From Lacibacter sediminis (GTDB lineage Bacteria; Bacteroidota; Bacteroidia; Chitinophagales; Chitinophagaceae): a stretch of 64,000 nt of DNA. A program made the translations under genes and the position numbers. The stretch lies in NCBI RefSeq assembly GCF_014168535.1, contig NZ_CP060007.1:124001-188000 (forward strand). Reading direction: 5' to 3'. Below the pieces are notes generated by a model. The model did not search any database. It was not told the origin of the DNA and saw only the letters and a list, made by a program, of their open reading frames with translations. Shown here piece after piece: positions 49,270 to 57,998 of this stretch (position 1 is its first letter; each line of letters opens with the position of its first letter).

Positions 49270-50940
49270 ATGCGTTTGTTACTCACCACCCTTAATGCAA
49301 AATACATTCACCTCAACCTGGCGATCCGGATTTTATACGAGTTGAATAAACACCACGAGGGCTTGTCGTGGAAAGAATTTACTATTCGCATGAATGTGGA
49401 TGAGATCGCTAAGGAATGTGCTGACAATGATGTGGTGGCTTTCAGTTGCTATATCTGGAATATTACACAAACATTGAAAGTTGCGGAACGCATCAAAGCT
49501 ATTAACCCCGACTGCAAAATTTTATTGGGCGGACCCGAAGTGAGTTACGAATGGGAAGAGATCATTGCACATGATTGTATTGATTATATTATTTGTGGTG
49601 AAGGAGAAATTCCGTTCCATGAATTTTTAACGCACTACCCGAATGTAGAAGCTGTTCCCAATCTTGTATATAAAGTTGACGGTGAAGTTCGCTACGAAGA
49701 AAAATCGGTGACGTATGATGTAAGCAATTTCATCGGCGTAAATCCCTACATCAACGATCCGGTGGATGATCTCTATAACAAAGTATGTTACATTGAAACA
49801 AGTCGTGGTTGTCCCTACAAATGTGGTTTCTGTTTAGCGAGTCTTGATAACAATGTGCGTTATCTGCCGATGGCCGATATAAAAAGCAACCTGCTTTATT
49901 TAATGACGCATGGCCGGGTGATCAAATTCCTTGATCGCACGTTTAACATGAAGCGTGATTTTACATTGGAGGTATTTCAGTTCATTCTCGACAATCATAA
50001 GCCGGGGAATGTTTTTCAGTTTGAAATAACGGCCGATATTCTGCACCCCGATATCATTAAGTTCATTAATGAGAAAGTGCCGAAAGGTTTGTTCCGTTTT
50101 GAGATCGGTATTCAAACGGTGAATCAAAAAGCAAATCTGGAAGTAAGCCGCAAACAGAATTTTGAAAAAACAAAAGGCATCATCAAACAGGTGCAGGATG
50201 TGGTGGATCTGCATCTTGACCTCATCGTTGGGTTACCGCTCGATTATTTTGAAGACATCAAATACAGTTTTGAGGAAGTGTTCAAACTTTTTGCACCCGA
50301 GTTACAATTAGGCTTCCTTAAATTTTTAAAAGGAACACCGGTACGTAAAACAGCGGCAGCACATGGTTATGTGTACGATCCTGTTGCACCTTACCAGATC
50401 ATCGAAAGCAAATACATGAGTAAGGCTGAACTGGAGCAGGTTGTATTGGCCGAAGAAGCTTTGGAAATGTATTGGAACAAGCCACGTGCCATCAACACAT
50501 TGAAATATGTAACAGCTTATTATAGTGTGTTCGATTTCTTGCAAGGTCTTGGCAATTACTTTTCCGATCATTGCGACCTTCATAAGCATGATTTGAAAGA
50601 TGTGTACACGATGTTGTTTGCTTATGCAAAAGAAGCTTATCCGGAAGATGCCGTGCTGCAACAACTCATTACCATCGATTATTACCTGCATCATAAAATA
50701 AAACCTGTGATGGTTTTATTACCCGAAGCAGACACCACAGTCAAACAACAATTGATCGAACAGCATAAACTCAATCATCATAAACTTCGGTTTGCCATGT
50801 TGCCCGTAAACTTTAACTGGCAGGAGTTTGTTCAGCATAATCACATCATTCATGATGAAGCGATGGTCACCATTGCATTTGACGGGAAAAATAAACCGCA
50901 GGTGTTGGAAGGAATTGAGATCAAAAGGGAACAATGGTAA
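49270..50940 (+). CDS. B12-binding-domain radical SAM protein (DUF4080-type C-terminus)
   Basis: A 556-aa protein. Residues about 1-140 form a cobalamin-binding Rossmann-like region (LLLTTLNAKYIHLNLAIR, LLGGPEVSYEW, GEGEIPF). The radical SAM cluster motif is ETSRGCPYKCGFCLAS (CxxxCxxC) with a TIM-barrel core to about 380, followed by a DUF4080-like C-terminal region. The substrate is unknown. It is preceded by two DtxR-like boxes, suggesting iron or manganese control. Confidence 0.92.
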   Translation: MRLLLTTLNAKYIHLNLAIRILYELNKHHEGLSWKEFTIRMNVDEIAKECADNDVVAFSCYIWNITQTLKVAERIKAINPDCKILLGGPEVSYEWEEIIAHDCIDYIICGEGEIPFHEFLTHYPNVEAVPNLVYKVDGEVRYEEKSVTYDVSNFIGVNPYINDPVDDLYNKVCYIETSRGCPYKCGFCLASLDNNVRYLPMADIKSNLLYLMTHGRVIKFLDRTFNMKRDFTLEVFQFILDNHKPGNVFQFEITADILHPDIIKFINEKVPKGLFRFEIGIQTVNQKANLEVSRKQNFEKTKGIIKQVQDVVDLHLDLIVGLPLDYFEDIKYSFEEVFKLFAPELQLGFLKFLKGTPVRKTAAAHGYVYDPVAPYQIIESKYMSKAELEQVVLAEEALEMYWNKPRAINTLKYVTAYYSVFDFLQGLGNYFSDHCDLHKHDLKDVYTMLFAYAKEAYPEDAVLQQLITIDYYLHHKIKPVMVLLPEADTTVKQQLIEQHKLNHHKLRFAMLPVNFNWQEFVQHNHIIHDEAMVTIAFDGKNKPQVLEGIEIKREQW

Positions 50941-51071
50941 GCTGTAGCTATTATTTGCTGTCAGCGGATGGAAAGTTCTTTCGATTACCGTTTGTAAAAC
51001 GATCATGACATTGTGCAAGAGTTTGTACAACATAACCAGAACATTTATACTAACCGCCATAATTTTAAACT

Positions 51072-51428
51072 ATGCTCACCAACATTAACCCTAAGTTACC
51101 CATGCGCAGCAAAGCTGCAACCAAAGAATTTTACATTGATAAACTGGGCTTTCAGGAATTCGGACGGGAAGATTTTGATGGCTACCTGATGTTGCAAAAA
51201 GATCATATTCAAATTCATTTTTTTGAATTTAAAGAACTCGATCCCAACGAAAATTACGGACAGGTGTACATCCGCACGGATGATATTGATACGCTTTACC
51301 AGTCATACCTCGATAACAAAACAGACATACATCCAAACGGACACTTAGCTGTAAAACCGTGGGGACAAAAAGAATTTTCGTTACTCGACCCAGACAAAAA
51401 TCTGCTTACATTCGGGCAAACGATTTAG
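51072..51428 (+). CDS. VOC-family protein (glyoxalase/bleomycin-resistance fold)
   Basis: A 118-aa single beta-alpha-beta-beta-beta repeat protein: FYIDKLGFQEFGREDFDGYL, YGQVYIRTDDIDTLYQSYLD and WGQKEFSLLDPDKNLLTFG. Length and ending are like bleomycin-binding or fosfomycin-type VOC proteins, but substrate residues are not clear. A dimer would form the active site. The MBL gene follows; its leader overlaps the end of this gene's frame only by a shadow ORF. Confidence 0.88.
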   Translation: MLTNINPKLPMRSKAATKEFYIDKLGFQEFGREDFDGYLMLQKDHIQIHFFEFKELDPNENYGQVYIRTDDIDTLYQSYLDNKTDIHPNGHLAVKPWGQKEFSLLDPDKNLLTFGQTI

Positions 51429-51514
51429 TGAAAATAGAAACGGCACCTCGTGTGGCTAAACTAAATATTACAGGTAATTTTACAAACCATCATCAACCAG
51501 CATACACAATCATT

Positions 51515-52237
51515 ATGCGGATATTTTTTTTAACACTGGCATTTATCTTTTCGCTGACCAATCTTTTCGCACAGTCAGAAAACACAAAACTTAAAATCAC
51601 ACATTTAACAGGCAGTTTTTATATCTACACAACGTACAATACCTACCAGGAAAGCAGGGTGCCGGCCAACGGGATGTATGTTGTAACGGATAATGGTGTT
51701 GTGATGTTTGATACACCCTGGGATACAACACAATTTCAACCATTGCTCGACAGTATAAAACTAAAACATAACCAAAAAGTGGTTATGTGTTTTGCAACGC
51801 ATTGGCATAGCGACAAAACTGCAGGTCTTGAATATTACAGGCAACAGGGAATTAGAACCTATACCACTGTTCTTACAGATGAATTGAGTAAACAGAATAA
51901 CAAAAAAAGAGCGGAATTTTTAATGGTAAAGGATACGGTCTTTCAAGTCGGACAATATTCATTCGAAACCTTTTACCCCGGGCAGGCACATACGTTAGAC
52001 AATATTGTCATCTGGTTTAAAAGAGAAAAGATTCTCTACGGTGGCTGCTTAATAAAAGGTGCCGATGATGAAAACCTGGGTTTTTTAGATGATGGCAATA
52101 AAACAGCATATGCAGCGACGCTGAAAAACGTGCAGACAAAATTTCGAAAACCAAAATATATTATCGTTGCACATAGCGATTGGAGAAATATAAATTCATT
52201 GAAGCATTCTATAGAAATGGCAAAAAAACTGAAGTAG
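51515..52237 (+). CDS. Subclass B1-like metallo-beta-lactamase
   Basis: A 240-aa exported protein with signal peptide MRIFFLTLAFIFSLTNLFAQ. Zinc ligands: His96, His98, Asp100 in FATHWHSDKTAG, His159 in YPGQAHTLDN, Cys178 in YGGCLIKGAD, His220 in IVAHSDW; all six B1 ligands are there, with B1-type Lys181. FYPGQAHTLDNIVIW and NLGFLDDGNKTAYA resemble the IMP/BlaB branch. Position 101 is Lys, where known members mostly have Arg or Ser. Beta-lactam hydrolysis is likely, but not certain. The frame starts at 51359; ATG 51515 has the signal peptide. Its role as intrinsic resistance gene is inferred. Confidence 0.87.
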   Translation: MRIFFLTLAFIFSLTNLFAQSENTKLKITHLTGSFYIYTTYNTYQESRVPANGMYVVTDNGVVMFDTPWDTTQFQPLLDSIKLKHNQKVVMCFATHWHSDKTAGLEYYRQQGIRTYTTVLTDELSKQNNKKRAEFLMVKDTVFQVGQYSFETFYPGQAHTLDNIVIWFKREKILYGGCLIKGADDENLGFLDDGNKTAYAATLKNVQTKFRKPKYIIVAHSDWRNINSLKHSIEMAKKLK

Positions 52238-52257
52238 AATAACGATGGCTGATCCGT

Positions 52258-52923
52258 TTACTTTTTGGTGATCTTCAGATCTTTAAAATATCCTTCCGTA
52301 CCAACTTCAACCCATAACGCAATGGCACCTGATGCATTTGCACCGTGTTTCAAATCATTTACAATAAGCGAGGGCTGCTTGTTATGATCAAGGAAAAGTT
52401 TTGCCTGTGCTCCGTTCACTTCAATGCGCATAGTGATCCATTTATTCAACTCCATATCAGCATAGGATTCATACAGTTCAGGTGATTCTTTGCGTAACCG
52501 GTCAAACTTATAATCAGGATATGAATAATATTGAGTAGAGTGATTACGACGTACCTGGTCGTTCGCCCGGCCATTGGTTGGACGTATGTATATGCTCTCA
52601 AATTTTGTATTATTCTCGTTGATGCGGAAAGCAATTCCAATAAAACCTCTTGAAAAAACAGGAGCGTTTTTCAATAATCGGCTCAGCACTTTTACTTCAA
52701 TAGTTCCATTGCTGAATTGAATTCCTTTCACTTTTACAAAAGTAGGTTCGTCCACTTCTTTTACTGTTGAATCCTTTACAGCCTTTACTACTTTACTGCC
52801 CATCAACTTTTCGATAGACATGTAAACCTGCACAGCTTCAAGACTGCCTGCATCCAACTTAATGGTTTGTGCATTAAGATTTATTGAAAACAGAATAACC
52901 GAAAAGAATAAAAAACGACTCAT
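52258..52923 (-). CDS. Secreted concanavalin-like (DUF1080-like) protein
   Basis: A 221-aa exported protein: signal peptide MSRFLFFSVILFSINLNAQ and a jelly-roll-type domain (GIQFSNGTIEVKVLSRLL, FIGIAFRINENNTKFESIYI, MELNKWITMRIEVNGAQAKL, FLDHNKQPSLIVNDLKHG, GAIALWVEVGTEGYFKDLKI). These repeat-like strands match laminin-G/3-keto-disaccharide hydrolase family proteins. Binding partner unknown. Confidence 0.78.
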   Translation of the reverse strand: MSRFLFFSVILFSINLNAQTIKLDAGSLEAVQVYMSIEKLMGSKVVKAVKDSTVKEVDEPTFVKVKGIQFSNGTIEVKVLSRLLKNAPVFSRGFIGIAFRINENNTKFESIYIRPTNGRANDQVRRNHSTQYYSYPDYKFDRLRKESPELYESYADMELNKWITMRIEVNGAQAKLFLDHNKQPSLIVNDLKHGANASGAIALWVEVGTEGYFKDLKITKK

Positions 52924-52951
52924 GGCATTAAGTTAATGAATAAACGGAATC

Positions 52952-52984
52952 AAACTTGCCTGTAGCAACCATACAGGCAAGTTT
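52952..52984. terminator. Hairpin between two minus-strand genes
   Basis: Stem AAACTTGCCTGTA / TACAGGCAAGTTT (13 bp) with a 7-nt loop. T run is better on the plus strand, but on the minus strand it would end the SnoaL-like transcript. Confidence 0.6.
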
Positions 52985-52995
52985 TTATCACATTG

Positions 52996-53586
52996 TTATT
53001 GCAGTCCTATTTGCTTTGCATAGGTCTGGTTATCCCAGAACAAATGTTCTTCTTTCATTACGCCATTTTCCCAAATACCTACAGTTGCCATCGGCATTTT
53101 AAATACCTTGCCGGTTGGTTGTATGAATTTGCCATTTCCAATTGGCATTGGTTTCGTGAAGGTTCCTTCAAATACACCGGTTACCAAGGTGTAATTACCT
53201 GAACCAAACTTGATGGGATGTTCTTTGATCCTTGTATCAGGTGCATGTACAAAGAGTTTCTTTAAATCTTCAATATGTGTATCAATACCTGCTACTACAC
53301 TTCCGTCGGGCCAGTATACTTTGATATCTTTTGCATGACTTTCTTTAAGTCTGTCCCATTTTTGATTGCTAAACACATCAAAATCCAGTTCATCAAATGT
53401 TTTAAGATGACTTGCAATGGTATCGTTCGATGAAACCAATTGCAATGCTATTTTTTTCAGACTATAAACATTATCAGTTGAACTGTTTTCTGCTGATGTT
53501 GATTGTTGTTGACAGCTTTGAAGGACAATGAACGATACAATTATTATAATAGCACCCCGCAGTGATTTGATATTTATCTGTTTCAT
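52996..53586 (-). CDS. SnoaL-like/NTF2-fold lipoprotein
   Basis: A 196-aa protein with lipoprotein signal: IIIIVSFIVLQSCQQQ (lipobox LQSC). The mature part is a SnoaL/ester-cyclase-like NTF2 fold: FDELDFDVFSNQKWDRLKES, DIKVYWPDGSVVAG, GSGNYTLVTGVFEGTF and GKVFKMPMATVGIWENGVM, ending EEHLFWDNQTYAKQIG. Ligand unknown. It lies 22 bp after the F420-type reductase and is probably co-transcribed. Confidence 0.85.
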   Translation of the reverse strand: MKQINIKSLRGAIIIIVSFIVLQSCQQQSTSAENSSTDNVYSLKKIALQLVSSNDTIASHLKTFDELDFDVFSNQKWDRLKESHAKDIKVYWPDGSVVAGIDTHIEDLKKLFVHAPDTRIKEHPIKFGSGNYTLVTGVFEGTFTKPMPIGNGKFIQPTGKVFKMPMATVGIWENGVMKEEHLFWDNQTYAKQIGLQ

Positions 53587-53608
53587 GATTATTTTTTAAT
53601 GTTGATTC

Positions 53609-54268
53609 TTATATTACTGATTCAGCTAGTTCTTTTACCTCGGCTTTTGTAACGGTTTTACCCAATGAACCAAACTCATGCAGGTCGCCAAATACTTCAA
53701 TACGTATTGATTGATCAAAACCACCAATACGTACAGGTTCAAACCCATTATCACGAATTAACTGCTCAACCACTTCGGTGATGCTGCAATCTTCTGTTGC
53801 GTAAAACAACACATTCAACGGTTGCTGAAAAGCTGCATTTGTTAGCGACGCCACGCCTAAAGTACCCAGCGCCTTTGCCAGTTTTGCATTTTTTGGAAGT
53901 AAAGACGCAATAATTTCACCCGCTGATTCTTGTTCGCCAATGATCTTTTTAAATCCACCGTTCTCATCAGGCGCAATGGGGTTTGAGGGATCAACAATAA
54001 TCTTTCCTTCCAGTTCTGTTGCATACTGCTGCAACACTTCTTTGATGCCGTTGAACCAGATAGCGAGCACAATAACGTCTGCTTCTTTGATGGCCGAAGG
54101 AATGTCCATGGCTTGTGCAAGGCTTCCCAGCTGTTGTGCCAATGCGTTTGCTTTGGCAATTGTTCTGTCTGCAACAATCACTGCATGATTTCCTTTTACT
54201 AAATTGCTTGCTACTGCTGTACCGATGTTTCCCAAACCGATCACAGCCACTTTTGTTGTTGTATTCAT
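53609..54268 (-). CDS. NADPH:F420-reductase-like NAD(P)-binding protein
   Basis: A 219-aa Rossmann-fold oxidoreductase: VAVIGLGNIGTAVASNLVKG (residues 7-26) and ADVIVLAIWFNGIKEVLQ, VDPSNPIAPDENGGFKK, KALGTLGVASLTNAAFQ. It resembles F420-dependent NADP reductase/YggS-type proteins; bacteria of this phylum lack F420, so the true cofactor pair is unclear. Start ATG 54268 (MNTTTKVAVIGLG) is preferred to the longer frame (54310). Confidence 0.83.
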   Translation of the reverse strand: MNTTTKVAVIGLGNIGTAVASNLVKGNHAVIVADRTIAKANALAQQLGSLAQAMDIPSAIKEADVIVLAIWFNGIKEVLQQYATELEGKIIVDPSNPIAPDENGGFKKIIGEQESAGEIIASLLPKNAKLAKALGTLGVASLTNAAFQQPLNVLFYATEDCSITEVVEQLIRDNGFEPVRIGGFDQSIRIEVFGDLHEFGSLGKTVTKAEVKELAESVI

Positions 54269-54362
54269 AATCTGTTTTTTATTGAATGATTTATGAATAC
54301 AAAATTCCATTGATCAGCAAAGCTCACCAATGACCTATGTTAAGAAATAGGCTTGATCTAGA

Positions 54363-54971
54363 TCAAGAGTTGGGCTTACTGAGTTTATTACGTAGGCGGC
54401 TGAGGAACTCAGGAGTAATACCTAAGAAAGAGGCGATCTGTGTTTGCGGAAGACGATTCACAAGATGTGAATAGGTCTTTAAAAATGATTGGTACCGATC
54501 TTCCGCAGTGCTGCTGATATTTTGCAGCAATCTTTTTTGCAGACTTACATAACTGTTTTCGATCAACACCCGAAAGATGCGATCGAACTTTGGTGCTGAT
54601 AGATATAATGCAATAAGATCTTTCTGATTGATCTGTAATACAACCGTATCTTCTACAGCATCAATCGCTAACGTTGACGCTTCTTCGCTGTGAAAGCTGC
54701 CAAGATCAGTGATCCAGTTGTTTTCTGCGGCAAACTGCAGTACATGCGTGCTCCCGCTGTCATCAATCTTATACATACGCAAACATCCTCTTACCACAAA
54801 GTTCATCTGGTTGCATATATCGCCTTCCTGCAACACATATTGTTTTTTGCGGTACAAGCGTGGTCTGAATTTTTCACGCACCAATTCACGCTCTTCTGTA
54901 TTCAGAGGAATCAGCTTTTCAAAATAGAGCAGTAGCGGTTCAATAGATGCATCCGACAGATTTTCTTTCAT
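54363..54971 (-). CDS. Crp/Fnr-family regulator
   Basis: A 202-aa regulator with cNMP-like beta-roll (YVLQEGDICNQMNFVVRGCLRM) and a C-terminal HTH (RLPQTQIASFLGITPEFLSRLRNKL) of the short Bacteroidota type. No Fe-S Cys cluster. The effector is unknown. The F420-type reductase and SnoaL genes are downstream on the same strand after a 95-bp gap; control of them is possible. Confidence 0.9.
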   Translation of the reverse strand: MKENLSDASIEPLLLYFEKLIPLNTEERELVREKFRPRLYRKKQYVLQEGDICNQMNFVVRGCLRMYKIDDSGSTHVLQFAAENNWITDLGSFHSEEASTLAIDAVEDTVVLQINQKDLIALYLSAPKFDRIFRVLIENSYVSLQKRLLQNISSTAEDRYQSFLKTYSHLVNRLPQTQIASFLGITPEFLSRLRNKLSKPNS

Positions 54972-55150
54972 CTGTAATTGTATTGATCTCCGGTTTGTTG
55001 TTATACTGTTTAAAGGTACTGATTAAAAAATTTGGCAGTTACTCTGCTAAGCAAGCCTGTATAATTATCAACGCTAATGCATTTATAACGGCATCATATT
55101 TAATGAAAGCCTTTATGGGGCTTTTATTAATTTTAGCACTAATATCTGTT

Positions 55151-56758
55151 ATGCAAAGTCTTTTCATCGATTACGTTTATCTTGTCTTGATCATTATCGG
55201 ACTCATTATGCTGGCGAATAAATTATGCATCGCATATCCGATTGTACTGGTGTTAGGAGGTCTGGCGCTGAGTTTTGTATCGGCATTTTCGCATATCACC
55301 ATTGATCCCGAACTGATCTTTTTTATTTTCCTTCCTCCATTGCTTTACGAAGCTGCCTGGCAAACTTCATGGAAAGAATTCTGGAAATGGAGACGCATCA
55401 TCATGAGCTTTGCATTTCCCATTGTTATTATTACTTCATGTGTAGTTGCGTTTGCATCGAATGCGATCATTCCCGGTTTTACATTGGCACTTGGGTTTTT
55501 GTTGGGTGGAATTGTTTCGCCACCTGATGCTGTTTCTGCAACAACTATCCTCCGGCAGGTAAAAGCACCAAAACTACTTGTGAGTATTGCAGAAGGAGAA
55601 AGCTTATTGAATGATGCTTCTTCACTGATAGTATTTCGTTTTGCATTGGCTGCAGTGATCACCGGACAATTTCATTTACAGGAAGCAGCAACCAGTTTTT
55701 TGTTAGTGATTGTGATGGGAACATTGATCGGTCTTACTATTGGGTTTATTTTCTATGCCATTCACCGGTGGTTGCCAACAACACCCGCCATTGAAATTGT
55801 TTTAACATTGATCACTCCTTACTGCATGTATTATGCAGCGGAGTATTTTCATTTTTCCGGTGTGCTTGCGGTAGTAGCCGGTGGACTTCTGCTATCGAGC
55901 AAACGACAAACGATGCTGAACTACCGCACCCGGCTTGAAGGTGTGAATGTGTGGACCAGCTTTGTATTTGTATTGAACGGGTTGATCTTTTTTCTTATCG
56001 GACTTCAATTGCCTTCTGTAACAAATCAACTCGGCGATATTAGTGTGGGCACAGCAATTGGATATGGTCTTGCAGTTTCGCTCGTATTAATTATTGTACG
56101 GCTTGCATCAACATTTGGAGCTTCGTTGTTTACACGTTTTATGAGTCGATTTATTACAGTTGCTGATGCAAATCCCGGCTGGAAGGGACCAATGATCTTT
56201 GGCTGGTCGGGTATGCGAGGAGTGGTATCTTTAGCTGCAGCGCTTTCTATACCTCTATATATCAATCAAAATGAACCGTTTCCTCATCGTAACCTCATTC
56301 TCTTTATCACCTTTATTGTAATTCTTGTAACATTGGTTTTACAAGGATTAACACTTCCATGGGTGATTCGTAAAGTAAATGTAGAAGAGCCGGAAGGATC
56401 TATTCCGGAACAGCAACAGGAAAAGATTATTCAAAAGAAAATGGCGCATTACTCGCTTCAGTTTTTAGAAGAAAAATATGGGGAGCATTTAATCGACAAT
56501 GAACATTTTAATAACCTGAAAACCAAATTAAGAACAGAGCTGGATCACTTTAACCGATCACTTGTTGAACAGGAGAAGTATATTGATCATTCATTGAACG
56601 ACTTTCACAACATTTACTTCGAACTGCTCGATGAACAACGACGCATCTTAAATAAGATGAACCAAAAAGCAGAATTTGATGAGGAGCTGATCAGGAAATA
56701 TCATTCCCTTATTGATATTGAAGAATTGCGGATTCGGGAAAAAAGAATAGAAGCCTGA
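55151..56758 (+). CDS. CPA1-family Na+/H+ antiporter
   Basis: A 535-aa transporter. About 12 TM helices (residues 5-420) with the antiporter core IFLPPLLYEAAWQTSWKEF, GGIVSPPDAVSATTIL, AEGESLLNDASSLIVFR (acidic ND motif) and WSGMRGVVSLAAALS. The C-terminal tail is a charged helical cytoplasmic domain. The frame opens at 54947, inside the divergent regulator gene; ATG 55151 (MQSLFIDYVYL) starts at TM1 as in relatives. Acts in pH and Na+ homeostasis. Confidence 0.92.
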   Translation: MQSLFIDYVYLVLIIIGLIMLANKLCIAYPIVLVLGGLALSFVSAFSHITIDPELIFFIFLPPLLYEAAWQTSWKEFWKWRRIIMSFAFPIVIITSCVVAFASNAIIPGFTLALGFLLGGIVSPPDAVSATTILRQVKAPKLLVSIAEGESLLNDASSLIVFRFALAAVITGQFHLQEAATSFLLVIVMGTLIGLTIGFIFYAIHRWLPTTPAIEIVLTLITPYCMYYAAEYFHFSGVLAVVAGGLLLSSKRQTMLNYRTRLEGVNVWTSFVFVLNGLIFFLIGLQLPSVTNQLGDISVGTAIGYGLAVSLVLIIVRLASTFGASLFTRFMSRFITVADANPGWKGPMIFGWSGMRGVVSLAAALSIPLYINQNEPFPHRNLILFITFIVILVTLVLQGLTLPWVIRKVNVEEPEGSIPEQQQEKIIQKKMAHYSLQFLEEKYGEHLIDNEHFNNLKTKLRTELDHFNRSLVEQEKYIDHSLNDFHNIYFELLDEQRRILNKMNQKAEFDEELIRKYHSLIDIEELRIREKRIEA

Positions 56759-56809
56759 TGGAAGTATTGATTTGGCTAAACAAACAAGGGAAAGAAGTAT
56801 TTTTATTTC

Positions 56810-57292
56810 ATGCTCCGCTTTTTTATTAAACACAAACAGGTTTTTCTATATGCTGCATCTTTAGCTGCTATCCTTTTTGTGTTGCAGCTGCTGGAGTATC
56901 GTTTCGTCCTCATCAGTCATTCCTTTGAAATTTATATTGCCTCTATTGCTGTACTCTTTACATCACTGGGTATCTGGCTTGCATTAAAACTGGTAAAACC
57001 AAAGACTGAAGTGCAAACTATTGTGGTAGAAAAAAATGTGTATATCACAGAACTCACTGAAGAGGAAAAACTGCAGTTGGAAACAGAGCGACAAAAACTC
57101 GGATTAAGTACCCGTGAAGCAGAAGTGCTGCAACTAATGGCTGAAGGATTGAGCAACCAGGAAATTGCTGATCGTTTGTTTCTGTCGTTGGCAACGGTTA
57201 AAACACATTCATCGAAGCTGTTTGAAAAGTTGGATGTAAAGCGACGGACACAGGCGGTTGAAAAAGCAAGACAGTTGAAGTTGATTGCCTGA
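56810..57292 (+). CDS. Membrane-anchored LuxR-type regulator
   Basis: A 160-aa protein with two N-terminal TM helices (residues about 10-28 and 40-61) and a C-terminal LuxR/NarL HTH (GLSTREAEVLQLMAEGLSNQ, EIADRLFLSLATVKTH, SSKLFEKLDVKRRTQAVEKA). There is no receiver domain, so activity must be controlled through the membrane part. It precedes the DUF4199 gene, whose upstream region has a NarL-like 7-2-7 dyad. This arrangement is common in Chitinophagaceae. Confidence 0.88.
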   Translation: MLRFFIKHKQVFLYAASLAAILFVLQLLEYRFVLISHSFEIYIASIAVLFTSLGIWLALKLVKPKTEVQTIVVEKNVYITELTEEEKLQLETERQKLGLSTREAEVLQLMAEGLSNQEIADRLFLSLATVKTHSSKLFEKLDVKRRTQAVEKARQLKLIA

Positions 57293-57339
57293 CCCTGACC
57301 CTCATCCTTTCGTATAATTTCGCTGATCTTCAATCGGTT

Positions 57340-57355
57340 TCATACTTTAGTATGA
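57340..57355. promoter_or_regulatory. 7-2-7 dyad, candidate LuxR/NarL site before DUF4199
   Basis: TCATACT-TT-AGTATGA, a perfect inverted repeat with a 2-bp centre, the geometry of NarL-type heptamer pairs. It is about 50 bp before the DUF4199 ATG (57405). Adjacent gene encodes a LuxR-type HTH protein. Confidence 0.5.
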
Positions 57356-57404
57356 GGGCTTTCAACAGCGAAATTTTCATCTTTACTGCACAAAAAATTA
57401 CAAA

Positions 57405-57938
57405 ATGAAAAAGAATGTACTTGTTTTTGGTTTGATCTCCGGGCTGATTGTTTCCACCCTTATGGCCATCAGTATGGTTACGATGTATAACAATCCCGAT
57501 GCCGGACATGGAGGCGGTTCCATGATCATCGGGTACCTGAGTATGCTCGTTGCCTTCTCCCTGATTTTCGTAGCGGTAAAGAATTATCGTGATAAACAAA
57601 ATGCTGGTGTGATCAGTTTTGGCAAAGCCTTTAAAATAGGATTACTGATTGCATTGATCGGCTCGACGATGTATGTGATCATGTGGGCATTGCTTTACAA
57701 TTTTTATATGCCCGATTTTATGGATCGCTATTGTGCACAGATGATTGAAAACGCAAAGCCAACCTCATCTCCAGCCAAAATACAGGAACTAACCGAACAG
57801 ATGAATACACAAAAGGAAATGTATAAGAACCCGTTGTTCTTTGTGCTGTTTACCTATTTTGAAATTTTACCGGTCGGTTTACTGGTGTCGCTGATAACGG
57901 CACTTATATTGAAACGAAAAACAGCAAAAGCTGTGTAA
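57405..57938 (+). CDS. DUF4199 membrane protein
   Basis: A 177-aa protein with four hydrophobic segments: VFGLISGLIVSTLMAISMV, IGYLSMLVAFSLIFVAVKNY, FKIGLLIALIGSTMYVIMW, and YFEILPVGLLVSLITALIL, with a charged loop containing Met-rich TEQMNTQKEMYKNP. DUF4199 is widespread in Bacteroidota with unknown function. Promoter: 7-2-7 dyad upstream and a weak CATCTTTA. Ends at a strong bidirectional hairpin. Confidence 0.93.
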   Translation: MKKNVLVFGLISGLIVSTLMAISMVTMYNNPDAGHGGGSMIIGYLSMLVAFSLIFVAVKNYRDKQNAGVISFGKAFKIGLLIALIGSTMYVIMWALLYNFYMPDFMDRYCAQMIENAKPTSSPAKIQELTEQMNTQKEMYKNPLFFVLFTYFEILPVGLLVSLITALILKRKTAKAV

Positions 57939-57940
57939 AT

Positions 57941-57968
57941 AAAGAGGGCCGCTTTAGCGGCCCTCTTT
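57941..57968. terminator. Bidirectional terminator between DUF4199 and sortilin-like gene
   Basis: Perfect 12-bp stem AAAGAGGGCCGC / GCGGCCCTCTTT with loop TTTA and T-rich flanks on both strands, between converging genes. Confidence 0.85.
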
Positions 57969-57998
57969 TATCTCTTTTTACTTCTTAAAACTTTTAGT

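Noticed and set aside
54947..55150. N-terminal extension of the antiporter from 54947
   Set aside because: It runs through the start of the divergent Crp/Fnr gene and lacks homology; ATG 55151 matches the family TM1.
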